Positions 1 through 7,954 of a stretch of 64,000 nt of DNA are shown here, piece by piece. The notes below the pieces were generated by a model. That model made no database searches and was not told the DNA's origin. It saw only the letters and a program-made list of their open reading frames with translations. This DNA is from CAYRXM01 sp964449465. GTDB lineage: Bacteria; Chloroflexota; Anaerolineae; JAFGEY01. The stretch is from assembly GCA_964449465.1 (NCBI GenBank), contig CAYVBK010000006.1, forward strand, positions 62,001-126,000, written 5' to 3'. How positions within the stretch are numbered: the stretch's first letter is position 1; each line of letters begins with the position of its first letter. The translations under genes and the position numbers were made by a program.

Positions 1-859
1 AATCTACATAACGTTCGATAAAAAAGTGCAGCGGCGCAGCGGTGTGAACGCCGTTGACATTGCTCCATGCCGTGCGGTTGGGTGTATTATTTTCGGCACA
101 GGCCATCCCTTTGGCTCCAAACACCTCCACGCGCTGATCATAACCATACACCGCCTGCCGGCTGTTGTCAATGGCCCCCAGGCAGCCGTTGGCAAACCTC
201 AGGCTGACCAGAGCTGTGTCAATGTCGCCGGCCTGCCCGATGGCCGGGTCCACCAGGTTGCCGCCCACCGCGTAGACCTGTTCCACCTCGGCGCCGACCA
301 GGTAGCGGGCCATGTCAAAATCGTGAATGGTCATATCCAAAAACAGGCCGCCCGACACCTGAATATAGCCAATCGGCGGCGGGGCGGGGTCGCGGCTGGT
401 GATGCGCAGCAGATGCGGTTTGCCAAGTTGCCCGCCGACCACCAGATCGCGCACACGCTTGAAATTGGGGTCAAAGCGGCGATTAAAGCCGATTTGCAGT
501 TTGATATTGGCCCGCCCCACCGCAGCCAAAGCCCGGTCAATCCGCTTGAGGTCAAAATCAATCGGCTTTTCACAAAAAACGTGCTTGCCGGCCTGTGCGG
601 CTTCTTCGATGATCTGAGCATGGGTGTCGGTGCTGGAGCAGACCACCACAGCCTCAATGTCGTCGCGCTCCAACAAGGTGCGATAGTTTTGTGCGGCCAG
701 TGGAATGTGCCAGCGGGCGGCGCACTCTTGTGCGGCTTGAAAGGCTACATCGGCCACCGCCACCAGGCGGGCATCGGCGATGCGGGTGGATAGATGTTCG
801 GCATGCAGTTTGCCAATGCGCCCTGCGCCGATCAGTCCAATGTTGATTTTGGTTGGCAT
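1..859 (-). CDS. iolG: Gfo/Idh/MocA oxidoreductase, probably inositol 2-dehydrogenase (3' end outside window)
   Basis: Probable cytoplasmic NAD-dependent dehydrogenase that oxidises myo-inositol to scyllo-inosose. The 286 visible residues show the N-terminal Rossmann motif GAGRIGKLHAE (residues 11-21), the family EKP motif at 97-99, and a GGLFLDMTIHDFDMARYL block (170-187) whose Asp175 and His179 fit the catalytic region of inositol dehydrogenases. The ATG has an AGGAG Shine-Dalgarno. The gene is third in a minus-strand group after a LacI regulator and a zinc alcohol dehydrogenase, which supports a role in polyol use. The stop codon lies left of the window. Other Gfo/Idh substrates cannot be excluded. 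Confidence 0.85.
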   Translation of the reverse strand, partial: MPTKINIGLIGAGRIGKLHAEHLSTRIADARLVAVADVAFQAAQECAARWHIPLAAQNYRTLLERDDIEAVVVCSSTDTHAQIIEEAAQAGKHVFCEKPIDFDLKRIDRALAAVGRANIKLQIGFNRRFDPNFKRVRDLVVGGQLGKPHLLRITSRDPAPPPIGYIQVSGGLFLDMTIHDFDMARYLVGAEVEQVYAVGGNLVDPAIGQAGDIDTALVSLRFANGCLGAIDNSRQAVYGYDQRVEVFGAKGMACAENNTPNRTAWSNVNGVHTAAPLHFFIERYVD

Positions 860-879
860 AGGCTCCTCCGCCAGAATGT

Positions 880-910
880 CGGACGCCATTCGTCATCGGA
901 ATGGCGTCCG
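880..910. repeat. Intercistronic hairpin between the two polyol dehydrogenase genes
   Basis: A perfect 11-bp inverted repeat (CGGACGCCATT / AATGGCGTCCG) with a 9-base loop lies in the 70-base gap. No T-run follows on either strand, so RNA processing or stabilisation is more likely than termination. This is inference. Confidence 0.6.
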
Positions 911-929
911 CTGTTTGACCGAACCTCGA

Positions 930-2087
930 CTAGATTTTTACTATAATTTTGGCGTCTTGCCGCTCGGTTGATTTGGCAATGGCCTGCACCACGTTATCCA
1001 GGGTATAGCGGGCGGTGATCATTTTGCGAGTATCAATCAGTCCAGAGGCCATCATCTCGATCACGTTGGGGAAAATGGCGTCGCCAGAATGTCCCTGCGA
1101 GCCAAAGACCTGGCCGCGTCGTACCTGCAACACTTCCAGATACATCGGCACACGGGTGGCTGCCCGGCCCACCTGAGCGATCTTGCCGTTGATGGCGATG
1201 CACTTTTCCATATAGGGGATGGTCTTGTTGGGCGCACCGGCAGCCTCGACCTGCATATCGGCGCCACGCCCGTGCGTCAGGTCCATCACCACCTCTACCG
1301 GGTCCACCTCCAGCGGATTATAGACGTAATCGGCGCCCATCGCCTGGGCTATCTCGCGCCGCGCCGCCGAGACTTCAAAGGCGATCAGTTTGGCCGCGCC
1401 CGAGGCCTTGCATTCGGCAGTGGTGGTCAGCCCGATTGGCCCCTGCCCGTATACGACGACGGTCGAGCCGGGCAAAAAGCCGCCGGCACGAATAAAGACA
1501 CAGTTGTAGGCCACGCTGGACGGCTCGACTGTGGCGCCCATCTCGTAAAGAGCTTCCTTGTCGTTGCCGCAGATGGGCATCAGATCGTTGAGCTTCCAAC
1601 AATACTTGGCTCCGATGGCAATATACTCGGCAAACGCACCATCAATGGTAAAACCGATCTCTTCCAGGTTGGCGCAGTGATTGGGAAATCCATCGCGGCA
1701 CGGGCGGCAATGCCCACACCAGATCATCTCTTCGGCCGTCACCATGTCACCCACCTGGAGATCGTCTACTGCGCTGCCCACCTCCACCACCTCGCCCGAA
1801 AACTCGTGACCGAGAATGGCCGGGAATTTGGTCAGGCCGGGGTACAGGATGTATTTTTGGGCATCCGTTTCGTAAAAGTGCATGTCCGAGCCGCACACGC
1901 CGCAGGCTTTGATGCGGATCAAGACCTGGTCGGGCGCGATCTGGGGCATCGGCACCTGTTTGACCTCCAACTTGGGATATCGCCATACCGCACTGCCGGT
2001 AACTGCCTTGCCGGTTTTCTTTTCCCACTCGGAAACGGCATAATCGGGCTTGGGATCCCACTCGGCGGAAAGAACGAGACCTTTCAT
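930..2087 (-). CDS. Zinc-dependent medium-chain dehydrogenase, scyllo-inosose 3-dehydrogenase-like
   Basis: A 385-residue zinc alcohol dehydrogenase family enzyme. It has the catalytic zinc segment CGVCGSDMHFYE (about 63-74), GHEFSGEV (about 93-100), a structural-zinc-type cysteine cluster (CGHCRPCRDGFPNHC, about 124-138), and a GQGPIG nucleotide-binding motif near 214. The N-terminal extension with AEWDPKPDY resembles the Thermotoga inositol-pathway enzyme IolM, which oxidises scyllo-inosose at C3. Threonine or sorbitol dehydrogenase-like activity is the alternative. The ATG follows a strong AGGAGGT. It sits between the LacI regulator and the inositol 2-dehydrogenase-like gene, so co-transcription is likely. 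The substrate is inferred from context. Confidence 0.8.
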   Translation of the reverse strand: MKGLVLSAEWDPKPDYAVSEWEKKTGKAVTGSAVWRYPKLEVKQVPMPQIAPDQVLIRIKACGVCGSDMHFYETDAQKYILYPGLTKFPAILGHEFSGEVVEVGSAVDDLQVGDMVTAEEMIWCGHCRPCRDGFPNHCANLEEIGFTIDGAFAEYIAIGAKYCWKLNDLMPICGNDKEALYEMGATVEPSSVAYNCVFIRAGGFLPGSTVVVYGQGPIGLTTTAECKASGAAKLIAFEVSAARREIAQAMGADYVYNPLEVDPVEVVMDLTHGRGADMQVEAAGAPNKTIPYMEKCIAINGKIAQVGRAATRVPMYLEVLQVRRGQVFGSQGHSGDAIFPNVIEMMASGLIDTRKMITARYTLDNVVQAIAKSTERQDAKIIVKI

Positions 2088-2132
2088 AATTGAACCTCCT
2101 GTTCAAGAAAAAAATATAGAGATACGAGACGA

Positions 2133-3173
2133 TCAAGTTATAGCAGTGCAAGATGCCCGGATCATCAGTTGGGGTTGCAGCAAAATATCTTGCGCCGGCT
2201 GATTGGCGATCAGGGCCAGAGCCATTTCCATGGCATTCTGACCCAGCGCATAGCGGTCTTGGGCCACCGTCGTCAGCGGCGGGTCGAGGTAGGCGGCGGC
2301 GTCAATGTCATCATAGCCGATCAGCGACACATCTTGAGGCACGCGCAGCCCCAATGCCTTGATCTCGCCTAGTGCGCCCATCGCTGTACGGTCGTTGTAA
2401 CAAAAAACCACAGTCGGGTGCGCATTGCTGATTGAGCCTGAAACCGGTAAGCCGGTCGAAACCGGTTGACCGCCTGCGAACAACTGCCGTACTGCCGCTG
2501 CTCCCCCCGGCGACGAACCATCGCCGGCAATGATCCGCGTCGTCGGAATTTCGATGCCGGCCCGGCCCAAGACGGCCTGGCAGCCATCCAGGCGCAGCCG
2601 GCTGGAAGTAGCCGCCTCGCGCCCGGAAATGTAGGCGATGTGGCGGTGTCCCAGACCGAGCAGATACTCGCCCACCAGTTGCCCACCACGAAAATCATCG
2701 GTGCGCACTGAAAAGCCATAGTCGCCCAGCTGCTGATTGTTGATCAACACCACCGGCACGCTGATCTCGGTCAATTCGGCATAAAAACTGCCCACCCGCG
2801 AGGCTGTCACGATCACGGCATCCACCCATTTCTCGCGCAGCGTGCGCACCGCCCGCACCTCACGGTCAGGGTCATCGGCCGAGGCGCACAAGATGACATT
2901 ATAGCCGTAATTGAGCGCGGTCTCTTCAATGCCGCGCACCACTTCGGCTACAAAAGAATCGGCAATGGATGTGACCACCACTCCCACCGTGCGGGTGCGT
3001 CGGGTAGACATGGCCCGTGCCACCGCGCTGGGGCTATAGCCCATCTCTTGCGCCAGTTGCCGGATTTGCGCCTTGGTCACGTCGCTGATCAAAGGACTGT
3101 CGGCCAGAGCGCGCGAGACGGTCGAGTGAGAAACGCCGGCGCGCCGGGCAATGTCTTTGATGGAAATACGCAT
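2133..3173 (-). CDS. LacI-family transcriptional regulator
   Basis: DNA-binding repressor of 346 residues. The start MRISIKDIARRAGVSHSTVSRAL gives the classic LacI helix-turn-helix and hinge at residues 1-60, followed by a periplasmic-binding-protein-like sensor domain (VGVVVTSIADSFVAEVVRGIEE near 65). An upstream in-frame start would add 19 unlikely residues. The first gene of a group with two polyol dehydrogenases, it probably responds to an inositol-like inducer and binds the palindrome 31 bp upstream of its own start. Residues about 234-248 are an unusual Gly/Pro/Ser/Val stretch encoded by a degenerate copy of the GGTTTCGACAGGCTC-type repeat. Confidence 0.92.
   Translation of the reverse strand: MRISIKDIARRAGVSHSTVSRALADSPLISDVTKAQIRQLAQEMGYSPSAVARAMSTRRTRTVGVVVTSIADSFVAEVVRGIEETALNYGYNVILCASADDPDREVRAVRTLREKWVDAVIVTASRVGSFYAELTEISVPVVLINNQQLGDYGFSVRTDDFRGGQLVGEYLLGLGHRHIAYISGREAATSSRLRLDGCQAVLGRAGIEIPTTRIIAGDGSSPGGAAAVRQLFAGGQPVSTGLPVSGSISNAHPTVVFCYNDRTAMGALGEIKALGLRVPQDVSLIGYDDIDAAAYLDPPLTTVAQDRYALGQNAMEMALALIANQPAQDILLQPQLMIRASCTAIT
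2431..2470. repeat. Degenerate GGTTTCGAC..GGCTCA repeat inside the lacI reading frame
   Basis: On the minus strand this stretch reads as two imperfect copies of GGTTTCGACAGGCTCAAcc, the same core found in the hairpin at 3264-3314. It encodes an extra segment between the sensor-domain helix (AAAVRQLF) and the strand PTVVFCYND. The frame is kept. Confidence 0.5.
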
Positions 3174-3203
3174 TTTATCACCACAAGTAACTAGGCCACC
3201 CTT

Positions 3204-3219
3204 TTGCACACGTGTGCAA
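3204..3219. promoter_or_regulatory. Perfect 16-bp palindrome, probable LacI operator
   Basis: TTGCACACGTGTGCAA is a perfect palindrome with a central CG, the usual form of LacI-family operators. It lies 31 bp upstream of the lacI start codon, so autoregulation and control of the downstream dehydrogenases are likely. Binding is inferred. Confidence 0.75.
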
Positions 3220-3263
3220 TTATATCTCAAAGTGAGGCTCTGTCAAACCAGCCCATTTGGTGC

Positions 3264-3314
3264 GTTGGCTGAGCGAGTTGGTTGAGCCTGTCGAAACCAA
3301 CTCGCTCAGCCAAC
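3264..3314. repeat. Perfect 20-bp inverted repeat with an 11-base loop
   Basis: The arms GTTGGCTGAGCGAGTTGGTT and AACCAACTCGCTCAGCCAAC are perfectly complementary around the loop GAGCCTGTCGA. The GGTTGAGCCTGTCGAAACC core resembles a palindromic repeat seen in many environmental bacterial genomes. It sits between the divergent lacI and argF promoters. Confidence 0.75.
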
Positions 3315-3346
3315 ATCAATGGTCGACGAGCCCGGGCCAACCCTCA

Positions 3347-3414
3347 TTGACCAGCTTGGGGTTCTGTGGTATGATCCAAGTACATTTGTAAGCCGATTTA
3401 TTTGCGAGTATAAT
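3347..3414 (+). promoter_or_regulatory. Tandem sigma70-type promoters upstream of argF
   Basis: P1 is TTGACC (3347-3352), 17 bp, TATGAT (3370-3375). P2 is TTGTAA (3386-3391), 17 bp, TATAAT (3409-3414). Both point to argF and leave a leader of about 180 bases that contains a dispersed repeat copy. Confidence 0.6.
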
Positions 3415-3447
3415 GACCGTTTTGGAGTGAAACGACTGTTTCTCAAG

Positions 3448-3571
3448 GAGCGTGCTGAAAAACCCTCTCACCACCAAGACACAAAGGACCCAAAGCATTT
3501 CTAGCGACTCAAAAGTATCGTAAACTTTTGTGTTCTCGGTATCCTTTGTGGTAAAAACAGACTTTTTCAGC
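3448..3571. repeat. Dispersed repeat family 1, copy A (GCTGAAAAA termini)
   Basis: From 3454 it begins GCTGAAAAA and it ends TTTTTCAGC at 3571. Inside are CACCAAGACACAAAGG-type motifs and a central dyad CAAAAG..CTTTTG. It is nearly identical to copy C (58703-58818) and similar to copy B (31521-31629). No coding potential. It resembles a MITE or long palindromic repeat and lies in the argF leader. Confidence 0.8.
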
Positions 3572-3600
3572 GATCTACAAGGACGGAACAAGGAGGAACT

Positions 3601-4518
3601 ATGCAGCATTTGCTCAGTATTGCCGGGACAAGCACATCCGAGATCAAACAGGTTCTCGCCGCCGCGCAGAATCTCAAGGCCGAGTGGCAGGCCGGCGGCA
3701 ACAAGCCCATTCTGGCCGGCAAGGCCCTGGCCATGATCTTTGAAAAGCCCAGCCTGCGCACCCGCGTCTCGTTCGAGATGGCTATGGTGCACCTGGGCGG
3801 CCATGCCATCTATTTGTCGCCGCAAGAGATCGGCCTGGGCAAACGCGAGAGCGTGGCCGACGTGGCCCGTGTGCTGTCGCGGTATGTGCAAGGCATCGAA
3901 GCGCGCGTCTTTGACCATCGCAACATCGAGTTGCTGGCCCGCTATGCCACTGTGCCGGTGATCAACGGCCTGTCGGATTACGAGCATCCATGTCAGGCTT
4001 TGGGCGATGTGCTGACCATTCAAGAACACAAGGGGCGGGTGCAGGGGCTGAAGCTGGCCTTTGTGGGCGACGGCAACAATGTCGCCAACTCGCTGCTGTT
4101 CATCGGCGCCAGGCTGGGCATGAGTGTGGCGGTGGCCTGTCCGCGCGGATACGAGCCGCAGGCCGAGGTAGTGCGGCTGGCCCGGCAGTGGGCCGCCGAA
4201 ACAGGCGCCGAGATGACCATCACACACAGCCCGACCGAAGCCGTGCGGAACGCCGATGTGGTGTACACCGACGTATGGGCCAGCATGGGTCAAGAGACCG
4301 AGGCGCAGGAGCGCAAGGAAAAATTTGCCGGTTTTCAGGTGCATGGTGCCTTGATGGCTCAGGCGCGCCCCGACGCCCTGTTCATGCACTGTTTGCCGGC
4401 TCATCGCGGCGAAGAAGTGACCGATCAGGTCGCCGATTCGGCACAGTCTGTCATTTTCGATCAGGCCGAAAACCGCCTGCATGCGCAAAAAGCCGTGCTG
4501 GCTCTCTTGATGGCCTGA
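3601..4518 (+). CDS. argF: Ornithine carbamoyltransferase
   Basis: Transfers carbamoyl from carbamoyl phosphate to ornithine to give citrulline (arginine synthesis, cytoplasm). At 305 residues it has the normal length. Visible signatures are the carbamoyl-phosphate loop FEKPSLRTRVSFE (about 48-60), HPCQALGD (about 130-137), the ornithine-side segment VYTDVWASMG (about 221-230) and HCLPAHRGEEV (about 261-271). The ATG follows AAGGAGG. The TPR gene starts 13 bases after its stop. A second, divergent carbamoyltransferase lies at 17920. This copy has the canonical active site and is the likely arginine enzyme. Confidence 0.95.
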   Translation: MQHLLSIAGTSTSEIKQVLAAAQNLKAEWQAGGNKPILAGKALAMIFEKPSLRTRVSFEMAMVHLGGHAIYLSPQEIGLGKRESVADVARVLSRYVQGIEARVFDHRNIELLARYATVPVINGLSDYEHPCQALGDVLTIQEHKGRVQGLKLAFVGDGNNVANSLLFIGARLGMSVAVACPRGYEPQAEVVRLARQWAAETGAEMTITHSPTEAVRNADVVYTDVWASMGQETEAQERKEKFAGFQVHGALMAQARPDALFMHCLPAHRGEEVTDQVADSAQSVIFDQAENRLHAQKAVLALLMA

Positions 4519-4531
4519 CAGGAGGGATGCC

Positions 4532-6796
4532 GTGGCAGGCAATCGTCGGGCGTATGATGCGGCAGTCAAACGCGCTGCCAGCCTGGCCTGGGAACAAAAA
4601 TGGTCCAAGGCCATCGAAGAGTATAACAAGGCTCTGGCCGAATTTCCCCAAGATGTCAACGCGCTGACCGGTCTGGGGCTGGCCTATGTGGAAACGCGCC
4701 AGTTCAGAGAAGCCCTCGAAGCCTACAAACAGGCTGCCAGGCAGGCTCCCGATAACCCAGAGATCATTCAACGGGTGGGTTCGGTCTATGAGCGATTGGC
4801 CCAGTTTGCCGACGCGGCGCACATCTATGTGCTGGCCGGCGAGGCAGCGGCGCGCATGCGCGATATTTCGCAGGCGGCCGATCTGTGGCATCAGGCTACC
4901 ATCCTGGCATCCGACAATCTGGACGCACACCGCAACCTGGCGCGCGTTTATCAGAACGCCCAAGAAAACAGCCTGGCCGCCTGGCATCACTTGATCATGA
5001 CCCGCGTGCTGGCCCGCCAGGGCAAGTTTGACGAAGCCACCGAACACGCTCAAGAAGCAGTCAACCTGGATCCGCGCAATCTGGAAGCCGGTGGCATTTT
5101 GGAGGCATTACAACGCGGCCTGCCGCTGCCCGATGGCCCCACGGCCCGTTTGCAGCCCGACGCTGAAGGCAAGCGGTCGCTGGACAGCTTTGTAATTTTT
5201 GAGGATATCGAGGTGCAAGGCGGCACGATGCTGGATGCCGAGTCACTGGCCTCGCCCGCCGATATGCTGCTCAATCGTTCCCTGTCGCAGATGGCCGAAG
5301 CTCTCTTTTCCGACGATATTCCGCCCGATCAGATGCAGGCCTATATGCTGCTGGGGCAGGCCGCTGACCGGCATGCGCGCGGCCTGGTAGACGAGGCTAT
5401 CGAAGCCTATTTGAGCGCGCTCAAAACCGGCATCCGCATGCCGTCTATTTATTTTAATTTAGGGCTGCTGTACAAAGAAAAGCGCAACTGGACTTTGGCC
5501 ATCGAGAACCTCAAGCAGGCCTTGAACGATCCCGAACTGGCACCGGGAGTCTGCTATGCCATCGGTGAGTGCTATCAAACCTGGAACAAGCCGGATGAGG
5601 CCCTGCCTTATTTGCTCGACACGCTCAAACTGCTGGACTCGCAGACGGTGCGTCCCAGCCAGGTGGCCGAGTTGAATCAGGCTTATGATCGGCTGCGCGT
5701 GGAATATGCCGCTAAAAACGGCCAACGCAAAACATTGGCCGAATCCATCCTGGACTTTTTGGGGCGCAAGGGGTGGGGCGAGCGTATCGTACAGACGCGC
5801 CGGCAGATGGACCGCATGTATCAAGACGACGCCCTGGTCACACTGGGCGAAGCTATGATCGAACCCGAAGCCGCCATCGCATTGGAATCCATTTCGGTCA
5901 TCTATCATTATCTGGAGAACGACAAGCTGTTCACGGCGCTGGAAGAATGTTTTTGCGCCGTGCGGCAGTCGCCCTATTATTTGCCTCTACACCTGTGCAT
6001 GGCCGACATTTTGGTTCGCGAGGGCCGTCTGGACGAGGCCGCCCAAAAGTATCGAGTCGTTGCCCAAACCTATCATATCCGCGAGAACTTGCACCAGGCC
6101 ACGCGGGTCTACCGCAAAGCGCTGGCGATTGCGCCGATGAACGTCACCACCCGTGAGCAGTTGATCAGCATTTTTATGCAAACCCGGCAGATGGACCAGG
6201 TGATCGAGCAGTATATTGCCATCGCTGACATTTATTACCAACTGGCGCAGGTCGATCAGGCGTTGGAAAGCTATGAAAAAGCGCTGACCTATGCACCGCA
6301 GAGCGACCCAGAGCGACATTGGGAAGTCAACATTTTGCACCGTATGGGCGATATTTACACCCAGCGAGTAGACTGGCGGCAGGCCCTCAAGGTGTACCAA
6401 CGCATCTTGCGCCAAGAGCCGCAAGATGAACGGGCGCGATTCCAGGTTGTGGACATGTTTTACAAACTGGGCCAGGCTAACCTCGCTTTGGAACAGATAG
6501 ACGCCATGATCGAGTTCTACAAAGCCAACTCGTTGCCCACCCAACTGGTATCGGCGATTCAATTGATCACGCGCGCTCATCCTCAAGAGATGAGCCTGCA
6601 CATGCGGTTTGCCAAAGCGTGTCTGGATATGCGGCTCAAAGACCAGGCCATTGCCGAGTTGGATGCCGTAGGCGAAATCCAAGTGCAGCAGGGCAAAACT
6701 CAAGATGCCATCCGCACCATCCAGGCTATTATTCGCCTGGGGCCGGCCAACGTAGACCAGTACAAGCAGCTTTTGGCGCAATTGGCCCGTCGTTAG
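4532..6796 (+). CDS. Large TPR-repeat protein
   Basis: A 754-residue soluble protein of repeated helical 34-residue TPR units. Clear TPR-like segments occur near residues 15-130 (LTGLGLAYVETRQFREALEAYKQA), 270-370 and 450-750. No signal peptide or membrane segment and no catalytic domain is visible, so it is probably a cytoplasmic scaffold. The start is GTG with GGAGG seven bases upstream, next to the argF stop, suggesting translational coupling. Its TAG stop lies in the terminal inverted repeat of dispersed repeat family 2, so the native C-terminus may have been altered by that element. Function unknown. Confidence 0.88.
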   Translation: MAGNRRAYDAAVKRAASLAWEQKWSKAIEEYNKALAEFPQDVNALTGLGLAYVETRQFREALEAYKQAARQAPDNPEIIQRVGSVYERLAQFADAAHIYVLAGEAAARMRDISQAADLWHQATILASDNLDAHRNLARVYQNAQENSLAAWHHLIMTRVLARQGKFDEATEHAQEAVNLDPRNLEAGGILEALQRGLPLPDGPTARLQPDAEGKRSLDSFVIFEDIEVQGGTMLDAESLASPADMLLNRSLSQMAEALFSDDIPPDQMQAYMLLGQAADRHARGLVDEAIEAYLSALKTGIRMPSIYFNLGLLYKEKRNWTLAIENLKQALNDPELAPGVCYAIGECYQTWNKPDEALPYLLDTLKLLDSQTVRPSQVAELNQAYDRLRVEYAAKNGQRKTLAESILDFLGRKGWGERIVQTRRQMDRMYQDDALVTLGEAMIEPEAAIALESISVIYHYLENDKLFTALEECFCAVRQSPYYLPLHLCMADILVREGRLDEAAQKYRVVAQTYHIRENLHQATRVYRKALAIAPMNVTTREQLISIFMQTRQMDQVIEQYIAIADIYYQLAQVDQALESYEKALTYAPQSDPERHWEVNILHRMGDIYTQRVDWRQALKVYQRILRQEPQDERARFQVVDMFYKLGQANLALEQIDAMIEFYKANSLPTQLVSAIQLITRAHPQEMSLHMRFAKACLDMRLKDQAIAELDAVGEIQVQQGKTQDAIRTIQAIIRLGPANVDQYKQLLAQLARR

Positions 6797-6930
6797 CTGG
6801 CTGTCAGAGATTCCTGAGCAGTGCCAAGTCCCCAACTTTAATTTTAGCGCGCTGAGTGGGGTGTCCCCGAACTTTTCGGGATCCCGACATCCAAGTGGGG
6901 CAACGAGTAGTCTCTTTGACAGGCTGTTAG
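6793..6930. repeat. Dispersed repeat family 2, copy 1
   Basis: About 138 bp with imperfect terminal inverted repeats (TTAGCTGGCTGTCAGAGA at the left; TCTCTTTGACAGGCTGTTAG at the right). Internal landmarks shared with 34145-34287 are CCTGAGC, AATTTTAGCGC, GAGTGGGGTGT, CCGAACTT..TCGGGA and AAGTGGGGCAACGA. No coding potential. It overlaps the stop codon of the TPR gene. Confidence 0.8.
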
Positions 6931-6995
6931 GGACTTTGGTTATTTGTCGCTGCGCCAGGCACAGCAAACATCCGGGCATTTATATCGGGCGCAGT

Positions 6996-7032
6996 AAAAT
7001 GCAGAATCCGGCCTGGCCGTATTCTGCATTTT
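6996..7032. repeat. Hairpin upstream of cdaA
   Basis: A perfect 12-bp stem (AAAATGCAGAAT / ATTCTGCATTTT) encloses a GC-rich loop with its own GGCC..GGCC pairing. It lies 30 bp before the cdaA start and could be a terminator for upstream transcription or a leader structure. It does not resemble the c-di-AMP riboswitch consensus as far as I can see. Confidence 0.55.
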
Positions 7033-7061
7033 ATTCTAAGACTAGATCGGGAAATTGCCAG

Positions 7062-7916
7062 GTGAGATTGTGGCTTGATTTAAGTTGGTTCTTGCAACGC
7101 TTGGCTCAAGACTGGTGGAATGTCGTGGATATTCTGCTGGTCGCGTTGACCTTTTACTGGCTGCTGTACATCATTCGCGGCACCCAGGCCATTCCGTTGC
7201 TGCGCGGTGTGGTCATTTTTGCCATCATCACGACCCTGTCGGTCTATTTGCTGCCACTGCGCGCTCTGGGCTGGTTGATGGGCAAGGCTCTGCCGGCTTT
7301 GCTGGTGGCCATTCCGGTCATCTTTCAGCCCGAACTGCGCCGCGCTTTGGAGCGGTTGGGACGCGGCGATTATTTGCGGCCCTTGCAACATGAAGTATCC
7401 AAAGCCGAAGTGATCGAAGAGATTTGCACCGCCTGCACACGCCTGTCAGACCGGCACGATGGCGCCCTGATTGTGCTAGAGCTATCTACCGGCCTCAAAG
7501 ATTACATCGAGTCGGGCGTACAGCTAGACAGCATTGTCACCTGGGAACTGCTGATGACCATTTTTTTCAAAAACACGGCTCTGCACGATGGGGCGGTGGT
7601 GATCCGAGATGGGCGGATTGTCGCCGCTGCCTGTGTGTTGCCTCTGGCCAACAGCACCATCTCAGACCGGCAAATGGGGCTGCGTCACCGCGCCGCCATC
7701 GGCATCACCGAGCAGACCGATGCTGTGGCGGTGGTGGTTTCCGAAGAGACCGGTATCATTTCGGTGGCGCACAATGGGCGGATCATCCGTCGCCTGGATG
7801 CCAAAAGGCTGCGCAATATCTTGCAGGCTTTTTATCAAACCAACACCTCGGCCGCCTGGCCGGGCATGTTCCAAAAGGCCCGTGAGCGCATCCAGCATCT
7901 GTTTCGCCGACGATAA
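7062..7916 (+). CDS. cdaA: Diadenylate cyclase (CdaA family)
   Basis: Makes cyclic di-AMP from two ATP at the membrane. Hydrophobic N-terminal helices (ILLVALTFYWLLYII, GVVIFAIITTLSVYLLP, ALPALLVAIPVIF) are followed by a DAC domain with the catalytic DGA motif (HDGAVVIRDGRIVAAAC) and RHRAAIGITEQTDAVAVVVSEETG. The start is uncertain: GTG 7062 gives 284 residues and the usual short N-terminus, while an in-frame ATG at 6999 lies inside a hairpin. The next gene encodes its YbbR-domain partner, the conserved cdaA-cdaR arrangement. Confidence 0.92.
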   Translation: MRLWLDLSWFLQRLAQDWWNVVDILLVALTFYWLLYIIRGTQAIPLLRGVVIFAIITTLSVYLLPLRALGWLMGKALPALLVAIPVIFQPELRRALERLGRGDYLRPLQHEVSKAEVIEEICTACTRLSDRHDGALIVLELSTGLKDYIESGVQLDSIVTWELLMTIFFKNTALHDGAVVIRDGRIVAAACVLPLANSTISDRQMGLRHRAAIGITEQTDAVAVVVSEETGIISVAHNGRIIRRLDAKRLRNILQAFYQTNTSAAWPGMFQKARERIQHLFRRR

Positions 7917-7954
7917 GGTGCGGGCTGTTCTTTTCGGGTTCAGTGGATTTGATC

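Noticed and set aside
3264..3314. Hairpin read as part of a tRNA gene because of GGTTGAGCCTGTCGAAACC
   Set aside because: There is no cloverleaf, anticodon arm or acceptor stem. The pairing is one long perfect stem. No tRNA was found elsewhere in the window.
6999..7061. Upstream ATG for cdaA at 6999
   Set aside because: It lies inside a perfect 12-bp hairpin, lacks a ribosome site and would give an atypical N-terminus.
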